Shown: piece after piece, positions 1 through 9,994 of the stretch
Position numbering within the stretch: position 1 is the stretch's first letter
Layout: every line of letters begins with the position of its first letter
Assembly: GCA_035291905.1 (NCBI GenBank)
Contig: DATDRF010000103.1
Location: 29,179 to 93,178, forward strand
Source of the DNA: JACPLA01 sp035291905
GTDB taxonomy: Bacteria > Bacteroidota > Ignavibacteria > UBA10030
Length of the DNA stretch: 64,000 nucleotides
Direction: 5' to 3'
Notes under the pieces: generated by a model
The model's input: only the letters and a program-made list of their open reading frames with translations
Databases searched by the model: none
What the model was told of the DNA's origin: nothing
Made by a program: the position numbers and the translations under genes

Positions 1-1
1 C

Positions 2-1492
2 ATCGGAAAATTGGGCGCTGAGTCTTACGGCATTTGGGTTCTCGTCACGATCCTCGCGGGCTATTGGGGACTGTCCGACTTTGGAATAGGCCTTTCATTT
101 CAAAAGTTTGTTGCAGAATATCACACTCTCCGGGATGTAGAGTCGATCAACAAGGTCGTCAACAGCGGATTGGCTTTTTATTGCCTCCTGGGGATCGCTG
201 TTCTCCTCATCGCTCTTCCGCTTATCGATCCTCTCTTGCATCTTGTTCAGATTCCTGTCTTGTCATTAGACGAGGCCCGGATCGTTTCCTTTATTGCGGT
301 GGTGAACCTCGCGATTGCCAACCCCTTATCGGTTTTCTCCGCAGCGCTTATGGGAATGCAGCATATCGATCTGACGCGAAAGATCGAAATGGGAGTCGTC
401 GTCATTCGTGTTCTGCTCTACGTCTTTGTCCTCATTCAAGGATGGGGGATCATGGGGCTGATTCTCTCCGAAACTGCTCTGGTGTTACTGAACGCCGCGT
501 TAAACTACTCGTTCCTGGGCCGTCGGTTCCCGGAATTACATCTGCAGCCATGGAAACTGGACATACCTGTTTTCCGGAAACTCTTCTCGTACGGAAGTAA
601 ACTGCAGGTATCACGCCTGGCGGAAATGGTGGCGTTTCAATTCGACCGCATAATTGTTTCCAACTTCATTGGACTCCAGTTTGTTGTCCAGGCGGACGTT
701 GGCGGAAAACTGTTGAGTCGAATGAGAGCACTACCGTTGAACATGTTATCCACACTCCTCCCGGCCGTATCACAACTTGACGCGCTGAACCAAACGCAGA
801 GAATCCATCTCGCGTTTGAACGGTCGACGAAGTACCTCGCGTGCTTCGCCGTGCCGATGTTCCTGTTTGTTGCTTCGTTTGCACATCTCATTATTTGGGT
901 GTGGCTTGGCGATTCGTTCGTCATGGCAGCATACTCACTGCAAATCCTAACCCTCGGCTATTTGTTGAACGTTCTCACCGGAACGGTGTCATTCGTGTTG
1001 CAGGGGATGGGCGATGCTACTACACAAATGAAAGTGACCCTGGCTCAAACAATCATGAATATCGTGTTCAGCATCGGATTTGTCATGGCCTTTGGATATT
1101 ATGGTGTAATGATTGGTACGTCTCTCTCGTTGACTATCAGCTCAATCTATTTTGGCATTGCATTTAATAAAAGGATCGAAGGCTCGTTTCGACGAATTCT
1201 TGCCATTCTGGTGCAACCACTCATCGCGTCGGGGGCAGGCATCCTCCTTGCCATGGTTCCATGGGCCGTCGGCGGATTCTACCCTCACGAACGAATCGCT
1301 GATGCGGGGCTCCTCGTCATGTGCGGGATCCTCTTCTTCCCCGTATATTTCGTGGTTCTTCGAATGGGTAAATACTTCGATGCGTGGGACTCAGAATTTC
1401 TCCTTCGCATATCGCCCCGGCTCGCCTTGGTGAGCAGACTCATTGTCTCGCAGCGCCCGGCGCCGTCTGGCCACCACATCACTCCGCCGTGA
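2..1492 (+). CDS. Polysaccharide flippase (Wzx/MATE-like), 5' partial
   Basis: Integral membrane protein that probably flips lipid-linked sugar repeat units across the inner membrane. The frame is open to the left edge (the codons before base 11 read Ile-Gly-Lys), so the true start lies outside the window; the TTG at 11 is not a convincing start. The product is dominated by hydrophobic helices spaced through about 490 residues, with the N-terminal pattern LSDFGIGLSFQKFVAEY typical of the polysaccharide biosynthesis/oligosaccharide flippase family. The stop is 14 bases before a glycosyltransferase gene, and five further sugar-modifying genes follow in the same orientation, which supports a role in O-antigen or exopolysaccharide export. 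Substrate unknown. Confidence 0.85.
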   Translation: MGKLGAESYGIWVLVTILAGYWGLSDFGIGLSFQKFVAEYHTLRDVESINKVVNSGLAFYCLLGIAVLLIALPLIDPLLHLVQIPVLSLDEARIVSFIAVVNLAIANPLSVFSAALMGMQHIDLTRKIEMGVVVIRVLLYVFVLIQGWGIMGLILSETALVLLNAALNYSFLGRRFPELHLQPWKLDIPVFRKLFSYGSKLQVSRLAEMVAFQFDRIIVSNFIGLQFVVQADVGGKLLSRMRALPLNMLSTLLPAVSQLDALNQTQRIHLAFERSTKYLACFAVPMFLFVASFAHLIIWVWLGDSFVMAAYSLQILTLGYLLNVLTGTVSFVLQGMGDATTQMKVTLAQTIMNIVFSIGFVMAFGYYGVMIGTSLSLTISSIYFGIAFNKRIEGSFRRILAILVQPLIASGAGILLAMVPWAVGGFYPHERIADAGLLVMCGILFFPVYFVVLRMGKYFDAWDSEFLLRISPRLALVSRLIVSQRPAPSGHHITPP

Positions 1493-1506
1493 ATTGAAGA
1501 AAGACT

Positions 1507-2478
1507 ATGGCTGAAACGTCTGTCATTATCGTAAACCTCAATGGGAGAGAGCATCTGGAGGCTTGTCTTAATTCTCTTTTCAGACAGACGTATTCCGATT
1601 GTGACGTTGTTCTCGTGGACAACGGATCGACTGATGGATCGATTGAATTCGTGAAAACCCGATTTCCGAAAGTGAATGTGCTTCAACTTGGGAGGAACAC
1701 GGGCTTTGCTTATGCAACAAATAGGGGTATTGAACAAACCGCGTCCTCTTTCGTCGCATTACTGAACAATGACATCGAAGTTGACCAAAGGTGGCTTGAG
1801 AGGCTGGTCAGCACACTCAAAGGTTCCCCCGAGGCGGGCGCCGTTGCCTGCAAGATGTTGAACTTCTCCAACCGATCTGTCATCGATGCAGCGGGAGATG
1901 CCCTGACAAGGGCGGCGATGGCAGAAGCGAGGGGGCATGGCCATCCGGATCGGGGGCAGTATGATCAGGCAGACTACATTTTTGGACCGTGCGCGGGCGC
2001 CGCAGTGTACAAGAGAGAGGTGTTTGACCAGATTGGCCTGTTTGATGAGAGCTTCTTTGCCTTTTATGAGGACATCGACCTGGATTTTCGCATGCAGTCT
2101 TCGGGGTGGAAGGTGCTCTACGAGCCCTCCGCCCTTTGTTATCACAAACGCGGAGCTACAGTTCGCAAGATGCAGAGAATGGCGGTGATGCTTCATGTTC
2201 GCAACAATATTTTCTATGTTGTCAAGAATATCCCCGGAAGGACGATTGTTCGCCGTTTTCCTGCAATTCTTGCTTCGAGGCTGAAGGTCTGGTTGGCCTA
2301 CGTCCGCAACGGCAACGTAACAGGGGTTCTACGGGGAATAGCTGAAGCGGTTCTGAAGATGCCTGAAATGTTGTCGAAGCGAAAAGCTTTGAAGGCCCGG
2401 AGAAAAGTCTCTGTCGTGTACATAGAGTCCCTGATGAATTTTGTTCCGCATCGAACGCCGCCGACCGATGGGCTCTGA
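1507..2478 (+). CDS. Glycosyltransferase family 2 (rhamnosyltransferase-like)
   Basis: Inverting GT-A glycosyltransferase expected to add a sugar from a nucleotide donor to a lipid-linked glycan at the inner face of the membrane. The N-terminus has the nucleotide-binding strand (SVIIVNLNGREHLEACLNSL) and VDNGSTDGS. A metal-binding NND follows near residue 88, and an acceptor/catalytic EDIDLDFR near residue 183. The C-terminal 100 residues are basic and amphipathic, suggesting membrane contact. The layout matches WbbL-type enzymes of about 300 residues. It is one of three paralogous GT2 genes in this cluster; donor and acceptor cannot be read from sequence. Confidence 0.9.
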   Translation: MAETSVIIVNLNGREHLEACLNSLFRQTYSDCDVVLVDNGSTDGSIEFVKTRFPKVNVLQLGRNTGFAYATNRGIEQTASSFVALLNNDIEVDQRWLERLVSTLKGSPEAGAVACKMLNFSNRSVIDAAGDALTRAAMAEARGHGHPDRGQYDQADYIFGPCAGAAVYKREVFDQIGLFDESFFAFYEDIDLDFRMQSSGWKVLYEPSALCYHKRGATVRKMQRMAVMLHVRNNIFYVVKNIPGRTIVRRFPAILASRLKVWLAYVRNGNVTGVLRGIAEAVLKMPEMLSKRKALKARRKVSVVYIESLMNFVPHRTPPTDGL

Positions 2479-2499
2479 TTCCACCGAGGAGTGCTGTCT

Positions 2500-3321
2500 A
2501 TGGTTTCGATTCTGAAAAAGGCATTGAAGCGTCGTCTCAACGAGCGCCAATGGGAGGCTCTCCGGAATACCTTCGTCAGGGCCTGGTCGCGGCTCCGAAG
2601 CGGAGATCTCGCAACGCTGGCTACCATGCACAGGACGGATAAGTGGAACTTACATTGGTACGCGCAGCATTATGAAAGACATTTCGGACACTTTCGGAAA
2701 AAGAGACTGAAGGTTCTCGAGATCGGCGTCGGGGGATATGCGGACCCGCATGCTGGAGGCAGCTCATTGCGAATGTGGAAGTACTACTTTCCGAAGAGTA
2801 TGATCTATTCAATTGACATCTATGACAAATCGGCTCTGCAGGAGAAAAGAATTGCGATCTTCCGGGGGAGTCAATCCGACGAAGCGTTCCTTCAGAATCT
2901 AGGCAGAGACATCGGGTCGCTGGATATCATTATCGATGATGGCAGCCATGTCAATAGAGATGTAATTCGGACTTTTGAAATTCTCTTTCCGACTATGAAG
3001 CCCGGTGGCATCTATGTTGTGGAGGACACGCAGACATCGTACTGGGAACCCTTCGGCGGTGACAGTGTCGACTTTGCCAATCCTCGCACGATAATGAACT
3101 ATTTCAAGAGACTGACCGATAGTCTCAATTATCAGGAATTCGACAAGCCCGGGTATGAGCCGACATACTTTGACAAGAACATCGTGTCAATCCATTTTTA
3201 TCACAATCTTGTGTTCGTCTACAAGGGTAAGAATAACGAGGGGAGCAATGCTGTTGTCAATAATGTCCTTCAGCGGTCAACACTTGACCTCTCAGGAGTA
3301 GAGCCTGCAAGTCCGAGATGA
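2500..3321 (+). CDS. Class I SAM-dependent methyltransferase (macrocin/sugar O-methyltransferase-like)
   Basis: Probable O-methyltransferase acting on a sugar of the surface glycan. The SAM-binding motif VLEIGVGGY lies near residue 70. A conserved acidic DDGSH near residue 145 is the metal-binding signature of TylE/MycE-like sugar O-methyltransferases, followed by GGIYVVEDTQTSYW. I chose ATG 2500 over the in-frame GTG 2491, because the GAGGA ribosome site ends at 2490 and would touch the GTG but is well spaced for the ATG. It sits between two GT2 genes, which supports glycan tailoring. The exact hydroxyl modified is unknown. Confidence 0.8.
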   Translation: MVSILKKALKRRLNERQWEALRNTFVRAWSRLRSGDLATLATMHRTDKWNLHWYAQHYERHFGHFRKKRLKVLEIGVGGYADPHAGGSSLRMWKYYFPKSMIYSIDIYDKSALQEKRIAIFRGSQSDEAFLQNLGRDIGSLDIIIDDGSHVNRDVIRTFEILFPTMKPGGIYVVEDTQTSYWEPFGGDSVDFANPRTIMNYFKRLTDSLNYQEFDKPGYEPTYFDKNIVSIHFYHNLVFVYKGKNNEGSNAVVNNVLQRSTLDLSGVEPASPR

Positions 3322-3325
3322 ACAA

Positions 3326-4294
3326 ATGACTGGGATAAACGCTCAATCGGGATACGCGACTGATCTTTCTATTATCATTGTCAACCATGATACGCGTGAA
3401 CTGCTGAGCGATTGTCTGCATTCGCTGAAGATGGAACGCGAATCACGTCCCCTCCAGGTGATTGTTGTCGACAACGGCTCGCATGACGGCAGCCCGGAAA
3501 TGGTGGAGCATGATTTTCCACATGTGCGCCTCATACGCAATGAAACCAACGAAGGATTTGCCAAACCGAATAACCAGGGCCTCGCCCTTGCCGAAGGCCG
3601 CTACTGCCTGCTCCTTAACAGCGACACGATCGTCAGGCCCCATGCATTGAGAACTCTGGTGAACTTCATCGACAATCATCCGGATGTCGGCGCCTGCGGT
3701 CCCCGATTGGTGAATCCTGACGGGACGCTGCAGCGCTCGTGCAGGAGTTTTCCGTCATTGTGGAGACACTTCTGCGACATGTCCGGGCTCGAGAATCTCT
3801 TTCCAAACAGTGTGTTCGGGAATTTTGAGAAGCGGTTTGATCATGACCGCGATGCCGAGGTCGATCAACCGATGGGTGCAGCCCTTCTTGTGAGATCGGA
3901 TGTCATCCGGCAGGTTGGTTATCTCGACGAGCAATTCAAGATCTACTACAACGAAGTGGACTGGTGCAAAAGGATCAAGGATTCAGGGTGGAAGATCTCT
4001 TTCGTTCGGGATGCTGAGATCGTTCACTATGGCGGAAAGACGACTGAGATCACCAATCGGTCGATGGAACAATTCGATGAAATGACAAGAAATACTCTGC
4101 GATATTATGAAAAGCACTCGGGTTTCGCCGGAGCTGCGGGCTACAGGATGCTCCTCGTCGCGGGATTCAGCGTTCGGGTAGCGCTGTGGACAATAGTCTC
4201 GATGCTGAGACCGAGTCCATCCGTAAGCTCGCGGCTCATGTTCGCAAGGAAATTCCTTTCGATCGGATTCCGTGGATCGCCGGCGCCCCGATGA
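3326..4294 (+). CDS. Glycosyltransferase family 2
   Basis: GT-A fold glycosyltransferase of the surface polysaccharide cluster. Visible landmarks are the donor-binding start (LSIIIVNHDTRELLSDCLHSL), VDNGSHDGSPEM, LNSDTIV (the DXD-like metal site) near residue 97, and YYNEVDWCKR near residue 210 as the catalytic/acceptor segment. The C-terminus carries a short hydrophobic helix. The start is 4 bases after the methyltransferase stop and its own stop overlaps the next GT2 start by ATGA, so the cluster is translationally coupled. It resembles dTDP-rhamnose-using WbbL proteins, but the donor is not provable here. Confidence 0.9.
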   Translation: MTGINAQSGYATDLSIIIVNHDTRELLSDCLHSLKMERESRPLQVIVVDNGSHDGSPEMVEHDFPHVRLIRNETNEGFAKPNNQGLALAEGRYCLLLNSDTIVRPHALRTLVNFIDNHPDVGACGPRLVNPDGTLQRSCRSFPSLWRHFCDMSGLENLFPNSVFGNFEKRFDHDRDAEVDQPMGAALLVRSDVIRQVGYLDEQFKIYYNEVDWCKRIKDSGWKISFVRDAEIVHYGGKTTEITNRSMEQFDEMTRNTLRYYEKHSGFAGAAGYRMLLVAGFSVRVALWTIVSMLRPSPSVSSRLMFARKFLSIGFRGSPAPR

Positions 4295-5169
4295 CTACTG
4301 ATATGAAAGTCTCCATCATCGTTGTGAACTTTAACGGTGCCAGACACACCCTCGCATGTGTCGCATCGATTCGCGCGTTTGCTCCGTCGTGCGAACACGA
4401 AATCATTGTCGTCGACAACAAATCATCCGATGAGGAGAGGGATGAGCTTGTCCGACATTTGCCTGACTGCACGATCCTCTTCAGTGGAACGAATCTTGGT
4501 TTCGGGGGGGCAAATAATCTTGGGGCGAAGCATGCCCAGGGAGAGTTTCTCTTCTTTCTCAACAATGATACCCTCCTTACCACCGACACCCTCTCCCGGT
4601 TGGTCGATGAACTGGACCGGAATCACACCATAGGAATCCTGGGGCCGGCTTTGCAGAACGCTGATGGTACATTTCAGATGTCGTTCGGGCTTTTTCCTTC
4701 GCTGATCAGCGAGTGGCAAACGAAAAGACTGGGAAAGAGATTCAACCATCGAAACATCAATGTGAAAGAGGTTGTCGAGGATTGGATGCACGAATGGATC
4801 ACCGGCGCGGCATTGATGATTCGCAAGGAGTGCTTCGATCGTCTTGGCGGATTCGACCCGTCATACTTCATGTACTTCGAAGATGTCGATCTCTGTTATC
4901 GGGCGTACCAGTTCGGATGCGGAATAGGATATGACGCCGATTGTTCCCTCGTTCACCTTGGGGGCATGAGTTATTCTTCGGGCGAATCCGTTGTTCAGTC
5001 AGAGTATCGCAGGAGTCAGTTGAGATTCTATGATAAGTTTCGCTTTCGGCCAGAAAGACTACTCTTGCGGGTCTATCTTTTCTTAGAAGCTTTGCTCGGT
5101 CTTTTCAGGTCGGGAAAGCAGACGGCTGCGGCCGTCATAGGATTGGTTTTCAAATACCACGGGAAATGA
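4291..5169 (+). CDS. Glycosyltransferase family 2
   Basis: Third GT2 paralogue of the cluster. Motifs run in order: MKVSIIVVNFNGARHTL, VDNKSSDEERD, LNNDTLLTTDTL (metal site) and YFMYFEDVDLCYRAY. A longer open frame reaches back to 4186, but that stretch only reads through the end of the previous gene. ATG 4291 overlaps the previous stop as ATGA and begins exactly where the family's first strand begins, so it is the better start. The C-terminal 50 residues are hydrophobic/basic, suggesting membrane association. Role in glycan assembly is inferred from family and context. Confidence 0.88.
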   Translation: MTTDMKVSIIVVNFNGARHTLACVASIRAFAPSCEHEIIVVDNKSSDEERDELVRHLPDCTILFSGTNLGFGGANNLGAKHAQGEFLFFLNNDTLLTTDTLSRLVDELDRNHTIGILGPALQNADGTFQMSFGLFPSLISEWQTKRLGKRFNHRNINVKEVVEDWMHEWITGAALMIRKECFDRLGGFDPSYFMYFEDVDLCYRAYQFGCGIGYDADCSLVHLGGMSYSSGESVVQSEYRRSQLRFYDKFRFRPERLLLRVYLFLEALLGLFRSGKQTAAAVIGLVFKYHGK

Positions 5170-5178
5170 TCTCATCAC

Positions 5179-6285
5179 ATGGCGCAGATTACCATTGATG
5201 CCAGAAAATACTTCGACTTTGGCATCGGAACATATATATGCCGGTTGACAGAAGGCCTTGCCAGGCTGCGATCAAGTCATTCCTTTCGGCTGCTGGTCGC
5301 TCCTGGAGATGAAAAGAAAATCGTTCCTCCGGTGGGATGGGAGCTTGAAGTGGTCCCGTACGGCAAATATTCAGTGAGTGAATTCTTTCTTCTGGGCAAG
5401 AGGGTAAAGCCGAAGAAGGGGAAATGGATTTTCCATTCCCCTCACTATACACTCCCATTCGGACTGAAAGGCCGCTCAGTTGTGACAATCCACGATCTGA
5501 TTCATGTGCGATTCCCTCAATTCTTCTCGGCTGCAAAGCGGGTGTACGCTTACGCAATGATCGGGAACGCCATCAGGGAAGCCCGATTTGTGATCACAGA
5601 TTCGGAATTCACGAGGCGGGATATTTTGAGGCTGTTCCCTGCCCGCGCAGACAAGGTGATCGCCGTTCATCTTGGCGTCTCCAACAAATTTCGAATTCTC
5701 GCGAAGACTGAGAAAGCACACTTCAAAGCCCGGCATGGCCTCGAACGTCCGTATATCCTCTTCGTGGGAAACGCCAAGCCGCACAAGGGGATTCCAACAC
5801 TTCTTCATGCATTTGCACAACTCTCAGCCTCATTCCGGGAGTTTGATTTGGTCTTTGTCGGTGGTCGACCTGATCAGGACGATTACATCCGCGCCATGTT
5901 GGAGGCAACTGGAATTGAAAACAGAACAAAGATGTTGGGAAACATTTCCGGAGAAGATCTCGTGCGTGCATACAACTGCGCCGAAATGCTCGTCATGCCC
6001 TCGTTGTATGAAGGATTTGGACTTCCCGCGTTGGAGGCGATGGCATGCGGACTCCCTGTGGTGGTTTCGGACGCCGGGTCGCTTCCTGAAATCGTTGGCG
6101 ATGCAGCTGCGATCTGTCATGCCGGGAATCCCGACTCTCTCGCGGACTCGATGGAGTCGATCCTGCGCGACCCGCGTCTTCGAGGCGATCTGATCGAGCG
6201 CGGAAAGCGTCAGGTCCAAAAATATTCATGGAAGGAAACTGCCGTGAAAACGCTTGATATCTACGAGAAAGTCTTGGCAGAGTGA
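5179..6285 (+). CDS. Glycosyltransferase family 4 (GT-B fold)
   Basis: Retaining glycosyltransferase of the GT4 type, 368 residues. The N-terminal domain opens with an acceptor-binding [14 protein letters not shown]. The C-terminal Rossmann domain carries [13 protein letters not shown], the conserved [27 protein letters not shown] segment (acidic donor-phosphate/sugar site) and a final amphipathic helix. It is the last gene of the polysaccharide cluster; a 77-base gap separates it from nadD. Likely a mannosyl- or glucosyltransferase, but the specificity is not readable. Confidence 0.9.
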   Translation: MAQITIDARKYFDFGIGTYICRLTEGLARLRSSHSFRLLVAPGDEKKIVPPVGWELEVVPYGKYSVSEFFLLGKRVKPKKGKWIFHSPHYTLPFGLKGRSVVTIHDLIHVRFPQFFSAAKRVYAYAMIGNAIREARFVITDSEFTRRDILRLFPARADKVIAVHLGVSNKFRILAKTEKAHFKARHGLERPYILFVGNAKPHKGIPTLLHAFAQLSASFREFDLVFVGGRPDQDDYIRAMLEATGIENRTKMLGNISGEDLVRAYNCAEMLVMPSLYEGFGLPALEAMACGLPVVVSDAGSLPEIVGDAAAICHAGNPDSLADSMESILRDPRLRGDLIERGKRQVQKYSWKETAVKTLDIYEKVLAE

Positions 6286-6362
6286 GTCTTCCGGTGAGAC
6301 GCTCTCCTCGAAAATGTGCAGGATTATGATCATATTGGAACCGATAGAGTTCTTTGTGCGCA

Positions 6363-6953
6363 ATGAAAAAGAATATTGAACGCGTCGGCATATTCGGGGG
6401 AACATTCAATCCTCCTCACATGGGGCATCTCCTGATTGCAGAGCGCGCAAGGGAGACAGCAGAGCTCAAGAAGGTTATTTTTATTCCTGCGTTTCAACCG
6501 CCTCACAAGGTAGGCCGTGAGATTATCCCGCCGAAACATCGGCTTGAGATGACCAAACTTGCCGTGAAGGGGAATCGCTGGTTCGAGGTTTCCGACATTG
6601 AAATGCGCCAGGCCGGCATATCCTACACGGTTCAGACATTGCGCGTGCTCAGAACCATGCTGCCCGGGACAGAATTGTTTCTGATTCTCGGTTCGGACAG
6701 CCTGGCGGAGTACGACAGCTGGAAAGAACCGGGTGAAATACGGGCAATGGCCGACCTTCTTGTCTACGCTCGCGGAAACGAATCGACGAACCATCTGCCG
6801 CCCGGCGTCGAATTGGTTCGTGGACCGATGGTCGGAATCTCCTCGACCGACATCCGAAGCAGAGTCTCAAGGAGTATGTCCATCCGGTATCTTGTCCCGG
6901 CTTCCGTTGAAAGCTACATCAGGAAACACCGCCTCTACCACCCACACCCATGA
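6363..6953 (+). CDS. nadD: Nicotinate-nucleotide adenylyltransferase
   Basis: Cytoplasmic enzyme that joins nicotinate mononucleotide and ATP to make deamido-NAD in NAD synthesis. The nucleotidyltransferase signature GGTFNPPHMGHL is at residues 12-23 and the C-terminal ISSTDIRSRV (the second ATP-binding motif) is at about 160-169. Length 196 residues is normal. An in-frame TTG at 6354 gives three extra residues, but ATG 6363 fits the family N-terminus. The stop overlaps the glgB start as ATGA, so the two are co-translated despite unrelated roles. Confidence 0.95.
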   Translation: MKKNIERVGIFGGTFNPPHMGHLLIAERARETAELKKVIFIPAFQPPHKVGREIIPPKHRLEMTKLAVKGNRWFEVSDIEMRQAGISYTVQTLRVLRTMLPGTELFLILGSDSLAEYDSWKEPGEIRAMADLLVYARGNESTNHLPPGVELVRGPMVGISSTDIRSRVSRSMSIRYLVPASVESYIRKHRLYHPHP

Positions 6954-9148
6954 TTTCGAAAGACGAGATACGGCGAATCATCCGCACCGATCATCACGAT
7001 CCGTTCTCAGTTCTTGGCATCCATCAAGATGACGGCGGAATTGCGGTTCGTGCTTTCCTTCCCGAGGCTGTATCGGCTTTTGTGGTCGAGAAAAAGGGGA
7101 ATAAGAAAGCCGAAACCCGGATGGAGAAACTTGACGATGGGGGATTCTTTGAAGCGCGGTTCCCCGATCGGACATCGGTATTTTCTTATTCCCTCAAGCG
7201 CGTTGAACGTGACGGAAGTACAGCGACGTTTGAGGATTCTTATCGTTTCCTGCCGACACTGACCGAATTCGATCTGCATCTCTTCGGCGCAGGGGATCAT
7301 CATCATCTTTATGAGAAGCTCGGCGCGCATTATGCGGAAGTCGAGGGCCTCGGGGGAGTGCAGTTTGCGGTTTGGGCTCCTAATGCCCGGAGTGTGAGTC
7401 TTGTCGGCGACTTCAACGGATGGGATCGGCGCAGGCATGCCATGCGGGTCCTGGGATCATCCGGAATATGGGAAATCTTTGTCCCGGGACTTGCAGAAGG
7501 CGAGCTGTACAAGTACCAGGTGAAAACAAAAGACGGCCGTCTGCTGGATAAGACTGATCCGTTTGGATTTGCCATGGAAACAAGACCGAGGACAGCGTCC
7601 CGTGTCGATTTTCTGCATCATCATCGCTGGCAGGACAAGGCTTGGCTGGATAGAAGGGCTTCTGAGGATATCATGGCGAGACCTGTTGCCGCCTATGAGA
7701 TCCACCTGGGATCGTGGATGCGCGTCACCGAAGAAGGGAACAGGTGGCTGACGTACAGGGAACTTGCAGAGAAGTTGATTCCCTATGTTCGTGAACGCGG
7801 TTTTAACTACGTAGAGCTGCTTCCCATCCTCGAACACCCTCTTGATGCATCGTGGGGGTATCAGGTGACCGGTTACTTTGCACCGACGAGCCGTTTTGGC
7901 CGCCCGGAAGATTTCATGTTCTTTGTAGACCAATGTCACCAGAACGGAATTGGAGTGATCCTCGACTGGGTGCCGGCGCATTTTCCCAAGGACTCCCATG
8001 CGCTGGGGCAATTTGACGGAACGGCGTTGTATGAACACGCCGACCCGCGCAAGGGAGAACATCAGGATTGGGGGACGCTGATTTTCAATTATGGAAGGAA
8101 TGAAGTACGTAACTTTTTGTTGAGCAGCGCACTCTTCTGGCTTGATAAATATCACCTCGACGGCATTCGCATCGACGCGGTCGCATCGATGCTGTATCTT
8201 GACTATTCACGGAAGGAGGGGGAGTGGCTCCCGAACAAATACGGAGGCCGCGAGAATCTGGAGGCACTTGATTTCCTCCGCCATTTGAACGGTGTCGTTC
8301 ATCAGTATTTCCCCGGCGTCCTGATGATTGCTGAGGAATCGACCGCCTGGCCCGGCGTTACGAACGGTCTCGAATTCGGCGGCCTTGGGTTCGATCTGAA
8401 ATGGAACATGGGATGGATGCATGACACGCTGGAGTACTTTTTGAAAGATCCCATCTACCGCTCGCATCACCAGGGGAAACTGACATTTGCGTTGCTGTAT
8501 GCGTTTACGGAACGGTTCATGCTTCCTCTCTCGCATGATGAGGTCGTCCACGGGAAGGGATCGCTGCTGAGGAAGATGCCGGGAGATGACTGGCAGAAGT
8601 TCGCCAACCTGAGGCTGCTGCTTTCGCTCATGTACACGTTCCCTGGGAAGAAACTCCTGTTCATGGGAGGCGAATTGGCGCAATGGGATGAGTGGTATCA
8701 TGAACGTTCGCTCGATTGGCATTTATTGAACTACGGCCCGCATAAGGGCGTTCAACGGCTGATCGACGATCTGAATCGGCTTTACTGCAAAGAGCAGGCG
8801 CTGCATCAGGTCGATTTTCATTATTCGGGATTCGAGTGGATCGATTTTCACGATGCATCGAACAGTGTGATATCGTTTGAGCGAAAAGCGGCCGATGCGA
8901 GAGAGCGCGTCATTGTCGTCCTGAATTTCACTCCGATTCCGAGGGACAACTACCGGGTCGGCGTCCCTGAAAAATCGGCCTATGCGGAGCTTCTTAACAG
9001 CGATTCGCAGTTCTACGGTGGAGGAAATATCGGTAACATCGGTATGATCGAATCAGTGGATGTTGCGATGCATGGCCGTCCTTATTCGCTTCCGTTGGTG
9101 TTGCCGCCGCTGGCTGCGCTTGTCCTTAAGGTTAAAACCCGGAAGTAA
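6950..9148 (+). CDS. glgB: 1,4-alpha-glucan branching enzyme
   Basis: Glycogen branching enzyme (GH13): cuts alpha-1,4 chains and re-attaches them by alpha-1,6 bonds. Order: N-terminal GlgB domain (about 1-100), CBM48 (about 110-210; GVQFAVWAPNARSVSLVGDFNGW), GH13 barrel with the nucleophile Asp in DGIRIDAVASMLYLDY, the acid Glu in IAEESTAWP and the third carboxylate in LPLSHDEVVHGKGSL, then a C-terminal beta domain. At 732 residues it is full length with all catalytic residues. No other glycogen gene is in the window. Confidence 0.97.
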   Translation: MISKDEIRRIIRTDHHDPFSVLGIHQDDGGIAVRAFLPEAVSAFVVEKKGNKKAETRMEKLDDGGFFEARFPDRTSVFSYSLKRVERDGSTATFEDSYRFLPTLTEFDLHLFGAGDHHHLYEKLGAHYAEVEGLGGVQFAVWAPNARSVSLVGDFNGWDRRRHAMRVLGSSGIWEIFVPGLAEGELYKYQVKTKDGRLLDKTDPFGFAMETRPRTASRVDFLHHHRWQDKAWLDRRASEDIMARPVAAYEIHLGSWMRVTEEGNRWLTYRELAEKLIPYVRERGFNYVELLPILEHPLDASWGYQVTGYFAPTSRFGRPEDFMFFVDQCHQNGIGVILDWVPAHFPKDSHALGQFDGTALYEHADPRKGEHQDWGTLIFNYGRNEVRNFLLSSALFWLDKYHLDGIRIDAVASMLYLDYSRKEGEWLPNKYGGRENLEALDFLRHLNGVVHQYFPGVLMIAEESTAWPGVTNGLEFGGLGFDLKWNMGWMHDTLEYFLKDPIYRSHHQGKLTFALLYAFTERFMLPLSHDEVVHGKGSLLRKMPGDDWQKFANLRLLLSLMYTFPGKKLLFMGGELAQWDEWYHERSLDWHLLNYGPHKGVQRLIDDLNRLYCKEQALHQVDFHYSGFEWIDFHDASNSVISFERKAADARERVIVVLNFTPIPRDNYRVGVPEKSAYAELLNSDSQFYGGGNIGNIGMIESVDVAMHGRPYSLPLVLPPLAALVLKVKTRK

Positions 9149-9256
9149 ATGGTTCTCTTTCCCGTTACCGGAGGAGCAAGTCTTCTTGTCTTTTGACGAA
9201 ATTCTTTCTACCATGAATGAAATTGTCGCTTAAGTAATCTATCCGAGAATCACCGC

Positions 9257-9985
9257 ATGCCTGCAAAACCCCTCCGCCTACTTGTTGTTGATGACCAGGA
9301 TTCATTCCGAATGAGCCTCGAAATCGCGCTGACAATGTCCGATAAGCACGAGGTGACAATGAGTGACTCCGGTGAAGATGCGATTGAGAAACTGAAGGCC
9401 GATCAGTTTGATGTCGTTCTTTTGGATTACAAAATGCCGGGTCTCTCGGGCCTTGACGTCCTTGCGTGGATGCACGAGAACAGGGTCGATTCGCCGGTGA
9501 TCATGCTTACCGCAGCCGGATCGGAAGAGGTGGCTGTCGAAGCGATGAAGTTGGGTGCCTACGACTACCTTTCAAAAGAGCACATTGAAATCGATCGCCT
9601 TCCTCTGGTTATCAACAGCGTCTTTGAACGGTACCTCTACAGAAGAGAGGTCTTGCGCCGCGAGCGGGAAGAACATCAAATGCGGCAGCAACAGCAGGAT
9701 CTCGCCTCGCTGCAAATGTTCCAGAATACAGTCAGCTCGATCGGACAGTTTGTCAACAACAGCCTCGCCGTACTGTCAAAAAGAATAGCTGAGACCGAAA
9801 CGGACCTTCTTCAGTACGTGACAAACGACGGGCGCAAGTCGTTTCGCGATTCCTTCTCAGCCCTGAAACAGGATTTCGATGTTGCATTTTCAGGCCTCAA
9901 GTCCATGTTGGACCTTACGACCCTCGTTACTCAAAAACTCGAAGGGATCCAGAACCCAAAGAGTACCGACCAGCCGAAGCAGTAA
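9257..9985 (+). CDS. Response regulator with non-DNA-binding C-terminal helical region
   Basis: Two-component receiver protein. Residues 6-125 form a CheY-like domain: acidic pocket VVDDQD, phospho-acceptor Asp in VVLLDYKMPG, the Thr switch in VIMLTAAG and Lys in YLSKEH. The last 110 residues are charged helices (REREEHQMRQQQQDL) without a recognisable helix-turn-helix, GGDEF or HD-GYP motif, so the output is unclear. It is nine bases upstream of the broken hybrid histidine kinase gene and is likely its partner. Promoter not convincing in the 108-base gap after glgB. Confidence 0.85.
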   Translation: MPAKPLRLLVVDDQDSFRMSLEIALTMSDKHEVTMSDSGEDAIEKLKADQFDVVLLDYKMPGLSGLDVLAWMHENRVDSPVIMLTAAGSEEVAVEAMKLGAYDYLSKEHIEIDRLPLVINSVFERYLYRREVLRREREEHQMRQQQQDLASLQMFQNTVSSIGQFVNNSLAVLSKRIAETETDLLQYVTNDGRKSFRDSFSALKQDFDVAFSGLKSMLDLTTLVTQKLEGIQNPKSTDQPKQ

Positions 9986-9994
9986 TCCGCCGCG

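Noticed and set aside
1..6285. Horizontal acquisition of the polysaccharide cluster
   Set aside because: No mobile-element genes, tRNA or clear composition break is visible at its right border, and the left border is outside the window.
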